A stretch of 49,225 nucleotides of DNA, taken from IMG/VR virus record IMGVR_UViG_3300018411_000006, positions 1-49,225 of that record, one strand, 5' to 3'. Positions 1-7,467 of this stretch are shown in pieces. This stretch comes from a virus. The notes under the pieces are model-generated. The model saw nothing but the letters and a program-made list of their open reading frames with translations, did no database searches and was not told the origin of the DNA. Within the stretch, counting starts at the first letter, position 1. Each line of letters begins with the position of its first letter. Position numbers and translations under genes: made by a program.

Positions 1-123
1 CGAATCAGTATGTTACGCTAGTTTTAATCCTGCCTGATTTTCTCCTTGTGTCGTATTTGTGTCATGACTGCCAAAAATGGCGTCAATTTTCCGTGCGTGC
101 TCGGTCAAATGGTTTGGTGCCAG
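1..123. repeat. Terminal direct repeat (circular overlap)
   Basis: Bases 1-123 are identical to 49103-49225. The repeat covers the last codons of the integrase gene and part of the right attP arm. An exact repeat placed precisely at both ends is what an assembler leaves when a circular molecule is linearised, so it is most simply an overlap of a closed 49,102-bp circle. It has no feature of a cohesive or packaging end and lies far from the terminase genes. Confidence 0.9.
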
Positions 124-1176
124 GTGAGCATAACGACGCACCATTTCTATCGACTCCCAGCCGCCCATTTCCTGCAAAACAGAAAGTGGAACACCTGACT
201 GGATTAGCCAACTTGCCCAGGTATGTCTCAGGTCGTGAAACCGGAAATCATCAATGCCGGCTTTCTTTAACCCGGCGTACCAGGCGTTATTGTCGTCAAC
301 CCGCATTTTCCTGACTTCCGGGGTCAGTGTTCCATCAGGGCGATGCTTTGCTTTGGTGTGAACAAAAACGAATCGCGAGTGTTTCCCGATCTGCCCACGC
401 AAAACCCTGCATGCGGTATCATTCAGAGCCACGCCGATAGCTTTGCCCGCCTTCGCGTTCTCTGGGTTTACCCATGCAACCTTTCTCTGCATATCGACCT
501 GCTGCCACTCCAGACCAATAATGTTGGAGCGGCGCAGGCCGGTTGCCAGTGCGAAAATCACCACCTGCTTTATGCTCTCGGGCATACAATCAATCAGGCG
601 TTCAGCCTCATCCCTGGTTAACCATCGAATCCTCTTGCTTACCGGCTTCCTTACCTTGATGGCGGGGTGAGACTTTATCCATCCCCAGTCGTTGGTTGCC
701 GCCTTCAGCAGTGACCGCATGAATGACAGGTGCTGGCTCTTCGTTGCCAGGCTTACCGGTTTATCTGCATACGGCGGTGGTTCTTTCCCTCTCCTGATCG
801 CCGCATCCCTGCGAGACTCCCACACCTGAATATGCTTGCGGTTAACCATCCTGGATACTGCCTCGTGAACCTGTTCAGCCGTTATAGTGGAAATGTCACG
901 ACCGGAGAAATGACGAAGGAAATATTCAATCTTCGCCCTGTCATCATCCAGTGATCGCTTGTGCTCCTTTTCCTTTATCCAGCGTATGCAGCACTCTTCG
1001 AATGTGCGCGCTGGAAGCTCCCCGATCTTATCCACTCTCCATGCATCAGACTTCAGCTTGTCGTGCAGCTCCTGAGCCTGCTTCTTGTCCCCCGTACCAA
1101 GAGACTGTCTAACTCTTTTCCCTGACGGTGTAACGAAATGACAGTGCCATACGCCGCCTCTGAGGGTGATGGACAT
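13..1176 (-). CDS. int: Tyrosine integrase
   Basis: Site-specific recombinase that joins attP to a tRNA gene in the host chromosome and, with Xis, reverses it. The 387-aa length is usual for lambda-like integrases. The N-terminal arm-binding part (about 1-60) is followed by a core-binding SAM-like domain (about 60-165) and the catalytic domain. Visible active-site residues are Arg215 (ATGLRRSN), His314 and Arg317 (HDLRHTW), Trp340 (GGW) and the nucleophile Tyr349 (RRYAHL). The gene ends 12 bp from the window start, so in the circle it lies next to attP. Its 5' end overlaps the xis frame by 124 nt. The start chosen gives the MSxTLRGGVW-type N-terminus common in this family. Confidence 0.96.
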   Translation of the reverse strand: MSITLRGGVWHCHFVTPSGKRVRQSLGTGDKKQAQELHDKLKSDAWRVDKIGELPARTFEECCIRWIKEKEHKRSLDDDRAKIEYFLRHFSGRDISTITAEQVHEAVSRMVNRKHIQVWESRRDAAIRRGKEPPPYADKPVSLATKSQHLSFMRSLLKAATNDWGWIKSHPAIKVRKPVSKRIRWLTRDEAERLIDCMPESIKQVVIFALATGLRRSNIIGLEWQQVDMQRKVAWVNPENAKAGKAIGVALNDTACRVLRGQIGKHSRFVFVHTKAKHRPDGTLTPEVRKMRVDDNNAWYAGLKKAGIDDFRFHDLRHTWASWLIQSGVPLSVLQEMGGWESIEMVRRYAHLAPNHLTEHARKIDAIFGSHDTNTTQGENQAGLKLA

Positions 1177-1388
1177 AGGTTATCTCCTTTATGCTCACCC
1201 GCGCTCGCAGCAACAGGATCACGCGGGTTATTCAAATACGCAATACAGGCTTCGTCGGTGGTCCGATATTTGTTGCCAACCTTTTTACCTGCAAGCTCTC
1301 CGGAGTCGATAAGCCGGTAGATGGTTCTTGGCGAGACGATCAGGAGTTCCGCCGCCTGCTGCGCGGTGAGGGGCTTTTCTGAAACCAT
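1053..1388 (-). CDS. xis: Excisionase-like helix-turn-helix protein
   Basis: Predicted directionality factor that bends the attP arm and drives excision. Residues 1-55 form a MerR/excisionase-type winged helix ([20 protein letters not shown], then [14 protein letters not shown]). The tail after about residue 60 has no recognisable fold and overlaps the start of int by 124 nt in another frame. Lambda xis also overlaps int, though by less. The start ATG follows CTCCGG-rich sequence (rc GGAGATAACC) with a usable ribosome site. The gene is last but one in the leftward operon. The family (helix_turn_helix_17) also includes non-Xis regulators, but its place beside int supports the call. Confidence 0.8.
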   Translation of the reverse strand: MVSEKPLTAQQAAELLIVSPRTIYRLIDSGELAGKKVGNKYRTTDEACIAYLNNPRDPVAASAGEHKGDNLCPSPSEAAYGTVISLHRQGKELDSLLVRGTRSRLRSCTTS

Positions 1389-1404
1389 TGGTTATCTCCG
1401 GAAA

Positions 1405-1429
1405 TAAAAAACCGCCTCAGTGGGCGGTT
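1405..1429 (-). terminator. Intrinsic terminator before xis-int
   Basis: On the minus strand AACCGCC pairs with GGCGGTT (loop CACTGA) and runs into TTTTTT. It lies between the 1447-1686 gene and xis, so leftward transcripts must be antiterminated to reach xis and int. Confidence 0.8.
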
Positions 1430-1446
1430 AGTGGTGGCGTGGTGGG

Positions 1447-1686
1447 TTACTTGCTCAGCAACTCCATTCGGTTGATGATTTCTTCATGAATCCTTTCATC
1501 AACATCATCAACTATGGCTTCATCAAGAGCCTCTCGAACAATATCAATATGCTCAGGATCGAAGAAATCATCACGGTAATCGCTCCATAAAACCGCGCTT
1601 AACCTTCCACCAAGCACCGGCATGTTGCCGTGCACCGATGGCTCGCTACCATCCTCGAAATCAACGACAAGCGTTACTTTTCCCAT
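1447..1686 (-). CDS. Hypothetical acidic phage protein (79 aa)
   Basis: Not recognised. The open frame extends upstream to 1740, but the start at 1686 (MGKVTLVVDF) is chosen because GGAGG sits five bases before it. The product is acidic: a short N-terminal strand (KVTLVVDFEDG) and a C-terminal helical part rich in Asp and Glu. It is an accessory gene at the promoter-distal end of the leftward operon, flanked downstream by an intrinsic terminator. Such small acidic proteins are common in lambdoid early operons. No function can be assigned. Confidence 0.65.
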   Translation of the reverse strand: MGKVTLVVDFEDGSEPSVHGNMPVLGGRLSAVLWSDYRDDFFDPEHIDIVREALDEAIVDDVDERIHEEIINRMELLSK

Positions 1687-1797
1687 CACATCCTCCATAA
1701 AACAAACCCGCCGCAGCGAGTTACCAGAGTTTAAGTTCACTGAGTGCTGCCACGGTGAGCAGCACGAATATCACCGCTACGAAGGGAGAGGGCATGG

Positions 1798-2199
1798 CTA
1801 AACCTTCGGCGCTGCTGGCAGAGGTTGCCAGTGTGTTACCGGGTGGTGTAGCAAATTGATGAACTCATGATGTTCATCCTGCCAGTGCTCATCAGCATCT
1901 AGGTGTTCGGAGTCGTTGTATGCTCCCTGTCCAACCCATACGCCATTGCTTACCAAAACGAAAGTGTTTGATTCCGGCAATCGCTCGCTTACGGGAATCC
2001 AGCCGGGTTCAGCCTTATCGGTGACGTCACCGGAATGGTGGCGCATGGCGGCTCGCAACCTACCAGGCACATCGGCCCAAACTCCAGAATAGTAATCAGT
2101 ATTAGGGTCGCAGTGGTCCAGCAGGTCTTCTATCGCTGATGCGGCCATACTCAACAAATCATCCAGCGCCAATGCCGGGATTGGCTCGATATTTTTCAT
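1798..2199 (-). CDS. DUF551-containing protein
   Basis: 133-aa accessory protein. The C-terminal half carries the DUF551 pattern: GWIPVSERLPE near residue 66, a central strand region (FVLVSNGVWVGQGAY) and the closing VTHWQPLPAAP. The domain is frequent in leftward early operons of enterobacterial phages and its function is unknown. The N-terminal 60 residues are a helical extension found upstream of this domain in many phage proteins. The start overlaps the end of the upstream gene by 4 nt (ATGA type), so translation is coupled. Confidence 0.8.
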   Translation of the reverse strand: MKNIEPIPALALDDLLSMAASAIEDLLDHCDPNTDYYSGVWADVPGRLRAAMRHHSGDVTDKAEPGWIPVSERLPESNTFVLVSNGVWVGQGAYNDSEHLDADEHWQDEHHEFINLLHHPVTHWQPLPAAPKV

Positions 2200-2876
2200 G
2201 ATTTACCCCCGCTGAGCATGGCGGCGCGGCAGGCGTTCCATTCCACCGCCCTGATAATCGCGTCTCCCATAGGCATTTCTGGGTACTTCTCGCAATAGAA
2301 TAGCCACGTTCTTTCCTCCGGCACCGCTGCCGGGATTGATGGCGCGGGGTGGGCGTAAAGCGTGCGAACTTCTCCACCGATGCTTCTCAGGCGAATCATT
2401 TCCTCTTCATCATCAAGATCCACCCACCGACCGTCGCTTGGCTCGAACACCTGATACACCGGCTCTTGCTCATGCGCCGCCAGCGCGAATTTTAAGGCTG
2501 CCAGCGTGTTGTCACCTTCCTCACCCAGACCAAACGGTATTTCTTCGCGAGCGGCCTCCCAGTCAGCAATGGTGGCCTTAAGTAGCTCTTTGCTCGGTAA
2601 TTGTGCTGTCATGCAACCTCCTTTGCTCTCGACTACGGCAGGCTTGTCTTTCAGGTCAGCACGAAGGTGAATTTCTTTCCCATTCGCAGCCGGGAACACC
2701 AGGACATCGTCACGAGCAATAAGCAGGTGTGCTACAGCGAACAACGCCTCATCAGTAACATCGAACTTTTCACCCACAAATTTCCGTACACCGGGTGCCA
2801 GTTTGCTCGCTTTTGAGCGACCAGCAAAAATACGATTCGTCAGCCCGGAAAGGCCAACCGTGATTGGATTACTCAT
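2196..2876 (-). CDS. Fused accessory protein (DUF7446-like N-terminus plus phage HPAP-type C-terminus)
   Basis: A 226-aa frame that looks like two phage genes in one. Residues 1-80 resemble small DUF7446-type proteins (opening GLSGLTNRIFAG, then FDVTDEALFAVA). From Met89 the sequence reads like a separate family (MTAQLPSKELL, then a segment ending TLYAHPAPS) that usually starts with its own ATG. An AAAGGAGG ribosome site stands four bases before that internal ATG at 2612. Both a 226-aa fusion and a 138-aa shorter product are therefore likely. The 3' end overlaps the DUF551 gene by 4 nt. Function unknown for both halves. Confidence 0.75.
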   Translation of the reverse strand: MSNPITVGLSGLTNRIFAGRSKASKLAPGVRKFVGEKFDVTDEALFAVAHLLIARDDVLVFPAANGKEIHLRADLKDKPAVVESKGGCMTAQLPSKELLKATIADWEAAREEIPFGLGEEGDNTLAALKFALAAHEQEPVYQVFEPSDGRWVDLDDEEEMIRLRSIGGEVRTLYAHPAPSIPAAVPEERTWLFYCEKYPEMPMGDAIIRAVEWNACRAAMLSGGKS

Positions 2877-3690
2877 GGTTAGCTCCTTTGCTCTCGCGAA
2901 GCTGGCGGGTGGTTGTTAATCTTGAGAATCTGAATCCGCGGATATTTCCACGCCCTCTCCTGATGGCGTTACTGACACTGCCGGGATCAAAGCCTGACGC
3001 TTTAATTTGTCGAGTGCCAAACATCACGTAACCGAATCCATCATCTCGCTCTGCGCAGATTGGTCCTTTAAATGCCCCATGCCTTATGCCTCCAGCTAAT
3101 CCATTGTCGTATGCGTGCTGGATATTTTGAGACAGGGTTACCCATTCAAGGTTTTCAGCATTGTTATTCTGCTTATTCCCATCTTTGTGGTTAATAACAA
3201 GTTCAGGGGAAGGTTTGCCGCCAAGGAAGTGATCTGCAACCATTCGGTGCACCGTGACATTTTCAATCTTCCCGTCCCGCTCAAACCTGACAAAGAGATA
3301 TTTATTTCTGTCCTTTCCTCTGGCTGATGGGGTTAATTGCTTTAATTTCCCCGACGCAAGGGAAAACATATATCCCTTCGAAGTTATGAAGTAGCGATGT
3401 TTAAACCCTGTAATCTCTTTAATCTCGCCAAACATGTTCACCACTGCGTCGCGCTGCTCAGTCAGCTGGCGCACCTGCTCGCGTAGTGATTTCACTTCGG
3501 CATCACATTTCTCAATATGCTCAACAAGGGCGTCAATTCGCTCTGGTTTTGTTACGCGAGTCCAATTAACAATGCTTCTGACATAGCCATCACTTGATAG
3601 TGTCTGATGGAGGGAGATGCAGTATTTCCGGTTCCTCTTTGTTGCGTTTATTTCCTGAATTATTTTCTGGACGTCCGATTCATTTTTCAT
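2869..3690 (-). CDS. Coiled-coil accessory protein with embedded HNH homing-type endonuclease
   Basis: 273 aa. Residues 1-85 form a helical segment ending in a coiled coil (RIDALVEHIEKCDAEVK, then REQVRQLTEQRDAVV), like lambdoid Ea/ead-type proteins. Residues 93-255 form a free-standing-type HNH nuclease: a NUMOD4-like start (GFKHRYFITSKGYMFSL), His148 in VTVHRMVADHF, the Asn/His motif VINHKDGNKQNNNAENLEW at 165-183, and a NUMOD-like DNA-binding tail at 230-255. The last dozen residues (RQLRESKGANHE) look like the original end of the coiled-coil protein. The nuclease thus appears inserted in frame into an accessory gene. Substrate unknown. The neighbouring genes overlap by 4-8 nt. Confidence 0.82.
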   Translation of the reverse strand: MKNESDVQKIIQEINATKRNRKYCISLHQTLSSDGYVRSIVNWTRVTKPERIDALVEHIEKCDAEVKSLREQVRQLTEQRDAVVNMFGEIKEITGFKHRYFITSKGYMFSLASGKLKQLTPSARGKDRNKYLFVRFERDGKIENVTVHRMVADHFLGGKPSPELVINHKDGNKQNNNAENLEWVTLSQNIQHAYDNGLAGGIRHGAFKGPICAERDDGFGYVMFGTRQIKASGFDPGSVSNAIRRGRGNIRGFRFSRLTTTRQLRESKGANHE

Positions 3691-3860
3691 CTCTGCATCT
3701 CCTTTAATCGTGCAGTGAGGTATTTGTTATTAGCGAGACGATGCTCGTTATCGAAGCTATTGCGTTGAAAGAGTTCAGAGCGGGGAGGGTAGGGTTTGAT
3801 ACACTGACGTGCGACTAACTCATGCGGCATTATTCCTGGGTCGTACGTGCCGTTTCTCAT
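3687..3860 (-). CDS. Hypothetical protein (57 aa)
   Basis: Not recognised. The start at 3860 (MRNGTYDPGI) follows the stop of the upstream gene after one base, with GGGGAGAG upstream, so translation is coupled. The frame stays open to 3920, but those codons overlap the upstream gene. The product is basic, with no membrane segment or Cys motif. The 3' end overlaps the HNH gene by 4 nt, which argues that it is a translated member of the operon. Confidence 0.6.
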   Translation of the reverse strand: MRNGTYDPGIMPHELVARQCIKPYPPRSELFQRNSFDNEHRLANNKYLTARLKEMQR

Positions 3861-3861
3861 T

Positions 3862-4155
3862 TCAAAGCTCTCCCCGGCAATACTGTTGTTCTGCCAAAGT
3901 TTCTTTGCCTGCCACCTCAATGGCTGGAGCTAACAACTCGCGATTTGCGCGTCCAATTACGCTGCGTGGGTCAATGTCAAGTCCAGCAAGAGTTTTTGTA
4001 ACGGCGTTGCTTCTGGCGATTATTTCAGCCCTGCGTATATCTACTTTCTCAATTACCTGGTCGAAATGTTCTTCGCAGGAAGTGAATCCGCGATATTCAT
4101 AACAGGAATATCCATCGCAGATTTTTCCGCACAGGCAGCATTTGTATTCACTCAT
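3862..4155 (-). CDS. Small zinc-finger-like protein
   Basis: 97 aa. The N-terminus holds a likely zinc site (CCLCGKIC at 5-12, then Cys and His in TSCEEHFD near 26-31). The rest is a long helix with a hydrophobic stretch (ELLAPAIEVAG). Family not recognised, but short CxxC proteins of this kind are common in lambdoid PL operons. It overlaps the upstream gene by 4 nt and is followed after one base by the next start, so it sits in a tightly coupled block. Confidence 0.65.
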   Translation of the reverse strand: MSEYKCCLCGKICDGYSCYEYRGFTSCEEHFDQVIEKVDIRRAEIIARSNAVTKTLAGLDIDPRSVIGRANRELLAPAIEVAGKETLAEQQYCRGEL

Positions 4156-4472
4156 GATGGACTCCTGAATTCAGGTTTAAGTCGATACTCAATTCCACCC
4201 ATCGTTGGGCCACCCCATGGAGCTGCGTCGCAGGCATCCTTTACGGACTCAAGCTCAGGTGCGCTGATGAATATCGACTTCTCCTCCAGCAGCGGTGCCC
4301 ACCCTGCGCATAGCGGTTCGTATGTCACCAGGTTAATCCCGCCGGTATGGCTACCTTCTTTCCCTGCAACCATTCCGGCCCAGTATTCGCATACACGGTT
4401 TCTCTCATCTCTGCTGAGCATCCGAATAAGCGTTTCTTTCGAATAGTGCTTACGTCTTGATATTTCGTACAT
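4152..4472 (-). CDS. Hypothetical protein (106 aa)
   Basis: Not recognised. It contains a helix-turn segment near the N-terminus (YSKETLIRMLSRDERNRVCEY) and then an irregular Gly/Pro-rich part. No clear ribosome site precedes the ATG at 4472. A second in-frame ATG at 4421 is also weak, so the start is uncertain. The gene follows ssb after a 66-bp gap that holds an inverted repeat (GCGGGT/ACCCGC, 4483-4501) and overlaps the downstream zinc-finger gene by 4 nt. Confidence 0.6.
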   Translation of the reverse strand: MYEISRRKHYSKETLIRMLSRDERNRVCEYWAGMVAGKEGSHTGGINLVTYEPLCAGWAPLLEEKSIFISAPELESVKDACDAAPWGGPTMGGIEYRLKPEFRSPS

Positions 4473-4538
4473 AGCGAATTGCGGGTGTGGTTAACCCGCC
4501 TCCGTGAGGTGAAATAAGGTGATTACAGAGTGGTTAAA

Positions 4539-5021
4539 TCAGATGCAGTGCAGGTAAGCGTTGCTGTGTTGCAGGCCAATCGGCGCAAAGGGTATATCTT
4601 CGTCGAAATTCATCGGCGGCTCTGCCTGCTGCTGCTGCGCTGCTTTGGGTTTCTGTGTTGCCGGGTCAGACTCTTTCTTGCCACCAAGCATCTGCATTGT
4701 TCCGCCAACTCCAACCAGAACCTCTGTTGTGTACTTTTCTACACCGCTCTGGTCAGTCCATTTCCTTGTGCGCAGCTTACCTTCTAGGTAAACCTCAGCA
4801 CCCTTACGTAGATACTCGCCAGCAATCTCAGCCAGTTTTCCGCTCAGCACTACGCGATGCCATTCGGTTTGCTCCTTCTGCTCTCCAGTAGCCTTGTCGC
4901 GCCACGATTCCGATGTGGCTACGGCCATATTTGCGAAAGCAGCACCAGAAGGCGCGTAACGCACCTCCGGGTCTTGCCCCAATCGTCCGATGATGATTAC
5001 TTTGTTTACGCCTCTGGACAT
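4539..5021 (-). CDS. ssb: Single-stranded DNA-binding protein
   Basis: Phage SSB that coats ssDNA during replication and Erf-mediated recombination. Residues 1-110 form the OB fold with the classic start [20 protein letters not shown] and the [12 protein letters not shown] motif. A Gln/Lys-rich linker follows, then the acidic tip NFDEDIPF. In bacterial SSB this tip is the extreme C-terminus and binds partner enzymes through its terminal Phe. Here 15 more residues follow it ([15 protein letters not shown]). The gene lies directly after erf with no gap, so the two are co-translated. Confidence 0.95.
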   Translation of the reverse strand: MSRGVNKVIIIGRLGQDPEVRYAPSGAAFANMAVATSESWRDKATGEQKEQTEWHRVVLSGKLAEIAGEYLRKGAEVYLEGKLRTRKWTDQSGVEKYTTEVLVGVGGTMQMLGGKKESDPATQKPKAAQQQQAEPPMNFDEDIPFAPIGLQHSNAYLHCI

Positions 5022-5648
5022 TTATGCCGCCTTCTGTAGTTCTTTGCCGCGCGTCTGGAATACCTCGACGCATTTCTGTTGGTGTACCGGTGATGAGGCC
5101 AGAGCATTCCATGCTGGCTTGTAAATCCCTCTTAGCTCCGCTACCGACTGACAATCAGCTGCCTGAGATGAGAAGTCTTTCAGGATTTCATCCGGCGCGC
5201 GCGGAGTTACAGAGTGAACCTCTGCATCAGCATCGACTGCGGTCTCCTCTGTCGGGATGCAGAACGCCTGGAACGCAGCGTACTTGTAGGCGATGGACAT
5301 AGCCTTGTTTGTGGCCTTGTCGCCGCTGTCCATTGCTTCACCGTATGTCGTTACCGTATGGATGCTGCCGTCTTCGGTGCTCACAAAGTCGAAGTCTCCG
5401 CGCACGGTGATGTAGAAAAGCGCACCGCCATTCTTACTGGTACGCTCTACGCTGGCACGCTCGGTGTAGCGGGGGAGGATGAGGAGCTTATGCTTGACCA
5501 ACTCAGGGGCCAGTGCATTGTAAATGTCATCAATGCCACGAAACGCATAGTTGACCTGACTTCCTTGTTTTCGCTCCTTGCGAATACCCTGCTCAGCCAG
5601 TGCAGACGCAACACCGCTTATCGCGGCATAAACCTTTTTCGATTCCAT
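5022..5648 (-). CDS. erf: ERF-family single-strand annealing protein
   Basis: Recombinase of the P22 Erf family that anneals complementary ssDNA and helps circularise or repair phage DNA. The ERF core spans about 5-150 with the typical start (KVYAAISGVASALAEQGI), the FRGIDDIYNALAPEL segment and the conserved TTYGEAMDSGDKATNKAMS region. The tail after residue 155 is variable, as in P22. Length 208 aa matches the family. Its stop abuts the ssb start. I see no lambda exo or abc-type nuclease gene beside it. Confidence 0.95.
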   Translation of the reverse strand: MESKKVYAAISGVASALAEQGIRKERKQGSQVNYAFRGIDDIYNALAPELVKHKLLILPRYTERASVERTSKNGGALFYITVRGDFDFVSTEDGSIHTVTTYGEAMDSGDKATNKAMSIAYKYAAFQAFCIPTEETAVDADAEVHSVTPRAPDEILKDFSSQAADCQSVAELRGIYKPAWNALASSPVHQQKCVEVFQTRGKELQKAA

Positions 5649-5656
5649 ATTTCACC

Positions 5657-5839
5657 TCAGAACGGCAATTCATCGCCGAGAAAATCACGACTGGATAGGC
5701 GCTCATAACGCGCCAGGCGGAGAGAGGTTTGCTTCTGGCTACGATTACCTACCTTTCGCCAGTAACGAGCTTCAGCGAGGTAACAGACGCGCTTCAGTCG
5801 GCTTTCTTCTGTCGTTCTGGCTAATTCGACGGGTATCAT
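5657..5839 (-). CDS. Hypothetical basic protein (60 aa)
   Basis: Not recognised. A basic helical product (about one third Arg, Lys and Glu) preceded by AAGGAGGA at good spacing. Its ATG overlaps the stop of the 32-codon ORF upstream, and erf begins 8 bp after its end. It therefore belongs to a coupled block CIII - 32-aa ORF - this gene - erf - ssb. In lambda and P22 this interval holds kil and other small host-affecting genes. That is only positional evidence. Confidence 0.65.
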   Translation of the reverse strand: MIPVELARTTEESRLKRVCYLAEARYWRKVGNRSQKQTSLRLARYERLSSRDFLGDELPF

Positions 5840-5934
5840 GATTCCTCCTTCTGAGGCTCAGGTAATTTCACCGGTACGCCGAGGTCTTTCATCAGGCGAG
5901 CGAATTGCTCATCGGTCATATCGCGGCAACTCAT
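5836..5934 (-). CDS. Small ORF (32 aa) between CIII and erf block
   Basis: Starts ATGAGTTGCCGC at 5934 and ends at the TGA overlapping the next ATG. The product (MSCRDMTDEQFARLMKDLG, then VPVKLPEPQKEES) is a short amphipathic helix with a Pro-rich tail. Both ends show 4-nt ATGA overlaps with neighbouring genes, and the ribosome site of the next gene (AAGGAGGA) lies inside it. That layout is the main evidence that it is translated. It occupies the kil position of P22/lambda, but no sequence likeness to Kil was recognised. Confidence 0.55.
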   Translation of the reverse strand: MSCRDMTDEQFARLMKDLGVPVKLPEPQKEES

Positions 5935-6104
5935 GGCTGCATCGCCTTCTGATTAAGAAACTCCACCAGGCGCTCTAGTAAGCTCTTGATGCGAGGTTGT
6001 TTGAAATCAGCACCGGTAAGGATATTTCTGCGTGAGTGCTGAATAGATAAAATGGGGTCGAAAGGGCGAGCCACGACGGCACCGCCCGCGATAGCTAATG
6101 TCAT
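5931..6104 (-). CDS. cIII: CIII-like lysogeny regulator
   Basis: 57-aa protein resembling lambda and P22 CIII, which protect CII by acting as a competitive inhibitor of host FtsH. The opening MTLAIAGGAVVARPF matches the family start (lambda AIAGWPVAGCP). The amphipathic segment SLLERLVEFLNQ near the C-terminus matches lambda SLLERITRKL/DILNQ. The linker between the two is longer than in lambda. A CAGGA ribosome site precedes the ATG by nine bases. The stop overlaps the next start by 4 nt. The position between N and erf in the leftward operon is the same as in P22. A CII gene is present at 11818, so the partner pathway is complete. Confidence 0.78.
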   Translation of the reverse strand: MTLAIAGGAVVARPFDPILSIQHSRRNILTGADFKQPRIKSLLERLVEFLNQKAMQP

Positions 6105-6131
6105 CGTGGGATTCCTGTTAATTTGAATTGA

Positions 6132-7133
6132 TTAGTAGGTGATGCTGGTATGCGGGATTTTGTTGTCTTTCAGTGCAGAGAGGACTTCAATAGCTTGTTC
6201 GCGGCTCAGGCTGGTAGTCTCAGTCAGTGCCTTAACCACTGCCGCACCGATTGCTTTGCGGTGCTTCTCGTTAGCAGCACGGGCGGCAGCTTCATCGGCA
6301 ATGCGTTGTTCTTCTGCCAGGCGAGATTTCTCTTTGTCTTCTGCTTCCCGGCGAATGCGATCGGCTTCTTCCTGAGCTTTGCGCTGTTCTGCTGCGATAG
6401 CTTCCTGCTTTTCACGCTCAGCCCGTTCAGCGGCTTCTTTCTTCTCGCGCTCGGCTTTGTCAGCCGCGTCCTTGGCTTCACGCTCTGCACGCTCCTTCGC
6501 TAACAGCGCTTCACGCTCCCGGGCTGCCGCTGCGTCGATTTCACGCTGCGCTGCCTCTGCTGCTTCACGTTTGGCTTTCTCTGCCGCCTGGCGCTTTAAC
6601 TCTTCTTCGTGAGCAATGCGCTGGCGTTCAGCTTCGGCTGCTTTCTCTGCCTTTTCCTGATCGAAATATCTATCCATCATCAGGGCTATTTCGTGGTCAT
6701 TTTCAAGCTGAATGGCACGTTGAAGATCTATGTTTTCGTTCATTACCAGCGCTTCAGAGTGCATCGCATTCATTGACTCTTCTGCCTTAATGCGTTCCTG
6801 CTCCAACTCCCATTCCTGCCGGGGCTTAAGGATTGCGTCACGAATTTCATCACAAGAGTCAACGAAGCGTTTAATTTCCGCTTCGGCAGGTTTTACAGCT
6901 TCCTTCAGTCTTTTAAGATAGGCTCGCCCCGGCTCTTCAATAGCTTTTTTACTTGAGCCTACAGCGCGAGCCAGAGATCCAATTCGGTCTCGTCCTTTTT
7001 GCGTGTTTACATCAGGGACTTCCTTTGCCATCTCTCGGATCTGCTCAAGAAAAGCATCAAGTCCTTGTGGCGCATATAGCGCCGGAGCTTGCTCGGGATT
7101 AGTCTCAACCAACGTTAAATTCACCTCACTCAT
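6132..7133 (-). CDS. Long coiled-coil protein of the recombination region
   Basis: 333 aa. Residues 20-110 form a conserved helical N-terminal domain (QGLDAFLEQIREMAKEVPDV, then RDRIGSLARAVGSSKKAIEE). About 120-290 is a highly charged Ala/Glu/Lys/Arg coiled coil resembling the middle of TolA, and 290-333 is a small C-terminal domain (SREQAIEVLSALKDNKIPH). No signal peptide or membrane segment is present, so the TolA likeness is compositional. Similar proteins sit beside Erf or other annealing proteins in many phages, often annotated DUF1351-like. A role in DNA metabolism is inferred only from position. Confidence 0.75.
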   Translation of the reverse strand: MSEVNLTLVETNPEQAPALYAPQGLDAFLEQIREMAKEVPDVNTQKGRDRIGSLARAVGSSKKAIEEPGRAYLKRLKEAVKPAEAEIKRFVDSCDEIRDAILKPRQEWELEQERIKAEESMNAMHSEALVMNENIDLQRAIQLENDHEIALMMDRYFDQEKAEKAAEAERQRIAHEEELKRQAAEKAKREAAEAAQREIDAAAAREREALLAKERAEREAKDAADKAEREKKEAAERAEREKQEAIAAEQRKAQEEADRIRREAEDKEKSRLAEEQRIADEAAARAANEKHRKAIGAAVVKALTETTSLSREQAIEVLSALKDNKIPHTSITY

Positions 7134-7218
7134 TGCTTACTCCTTATGTGTGTTTGCATTTGGCTAATGGCTAACAACCATTACTCAGATGCAAAGCCGC
7201 ACGAGGCGGCTTGATTAT

Positions 7219-7380
7219 TTAGTCTTTCAGGTATTCTTCAGTGGAAATAACCTGCTGACCTTCCAGTAATTCAGCGTGAGTGCTGGTTACTATTACCGAA
7301 TGGTGCGGGTGAACATTTTCAGCTAGCCACTTAATCAGTGGTCGCGTGACTTCTTCGAAACTTTGCTGCTTATCTTCCAT
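7219..7380 (-). CDS. Small conserved phage protein (53 aa)
   Basis: Acidic 53-aa product (start MEDKQQSFEEVTRPLIKWLA; middle HPHHSVIVTSTHAELLEGQ). Two adjacent ATGs (7383 and 7380) are possible. The second is preferred because GGAGG then stands five bases upstream. The sequence looks like a short helix plus strand protein seen in many enterobacterial prophages. Function unknown. An intrinsic terminator lies just upstream of it (7395-7419), so it forms its own cassette within the operon. Confidence 0.65.
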   Translation of the reverse strand: MEDKQQSFEEVTRPLIKWLAENVHPHHSVIVTSTHAELLEGQQVISTEEYLKD

Positions 7381-7394
7381 CATTTCCTCCAGGC

Positions 7395-7419
7395 AAAAAA
7401 GAAGCCCTCCGTAGAGGGC
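7395..7419 (-). terminator. Intrinsic terminator inside the PL operon
   Basis: Minus-strand hairpin GCCCTC-TACG-GAGGGC followed by TTCTTTTTT. It would stop PL transcripts that lack N modification. Confidence 0.75.
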
Positions 7420-7435
7420 AAATTGAGGGCTTTCG

Positions 7436-7462
7436 GATAGCTAACTCAGGGAATTAGCTATC
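7436..7462. repeat. Perfect inverted repeat
   Basis: GATAGCTAA and TTAGCTATC, nine perfect base pairs around a nine-base loop, just downstream of the 7468-7830 gene. There is no U-run in either direction. It could be a protein site or an mRNA end stabiliser. Nothing else supports a role. Confidence 0.5.
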
Positions 7463-7467
7463 AGGAG

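Noticed and set aside
1-123. Terminal repeats as true phage ends
   Set aside because: The repeat lies within int and attP, away from terminase, and is exact at both window ends; an overlap from circular assembly explains it better.
6132-7133. TolA-like envelope protein
   Set aside because: Likeness is only the Ala/Glu/Lys coiled coil; there is no membrane segment or signal, and the gene sits in the recombination block.
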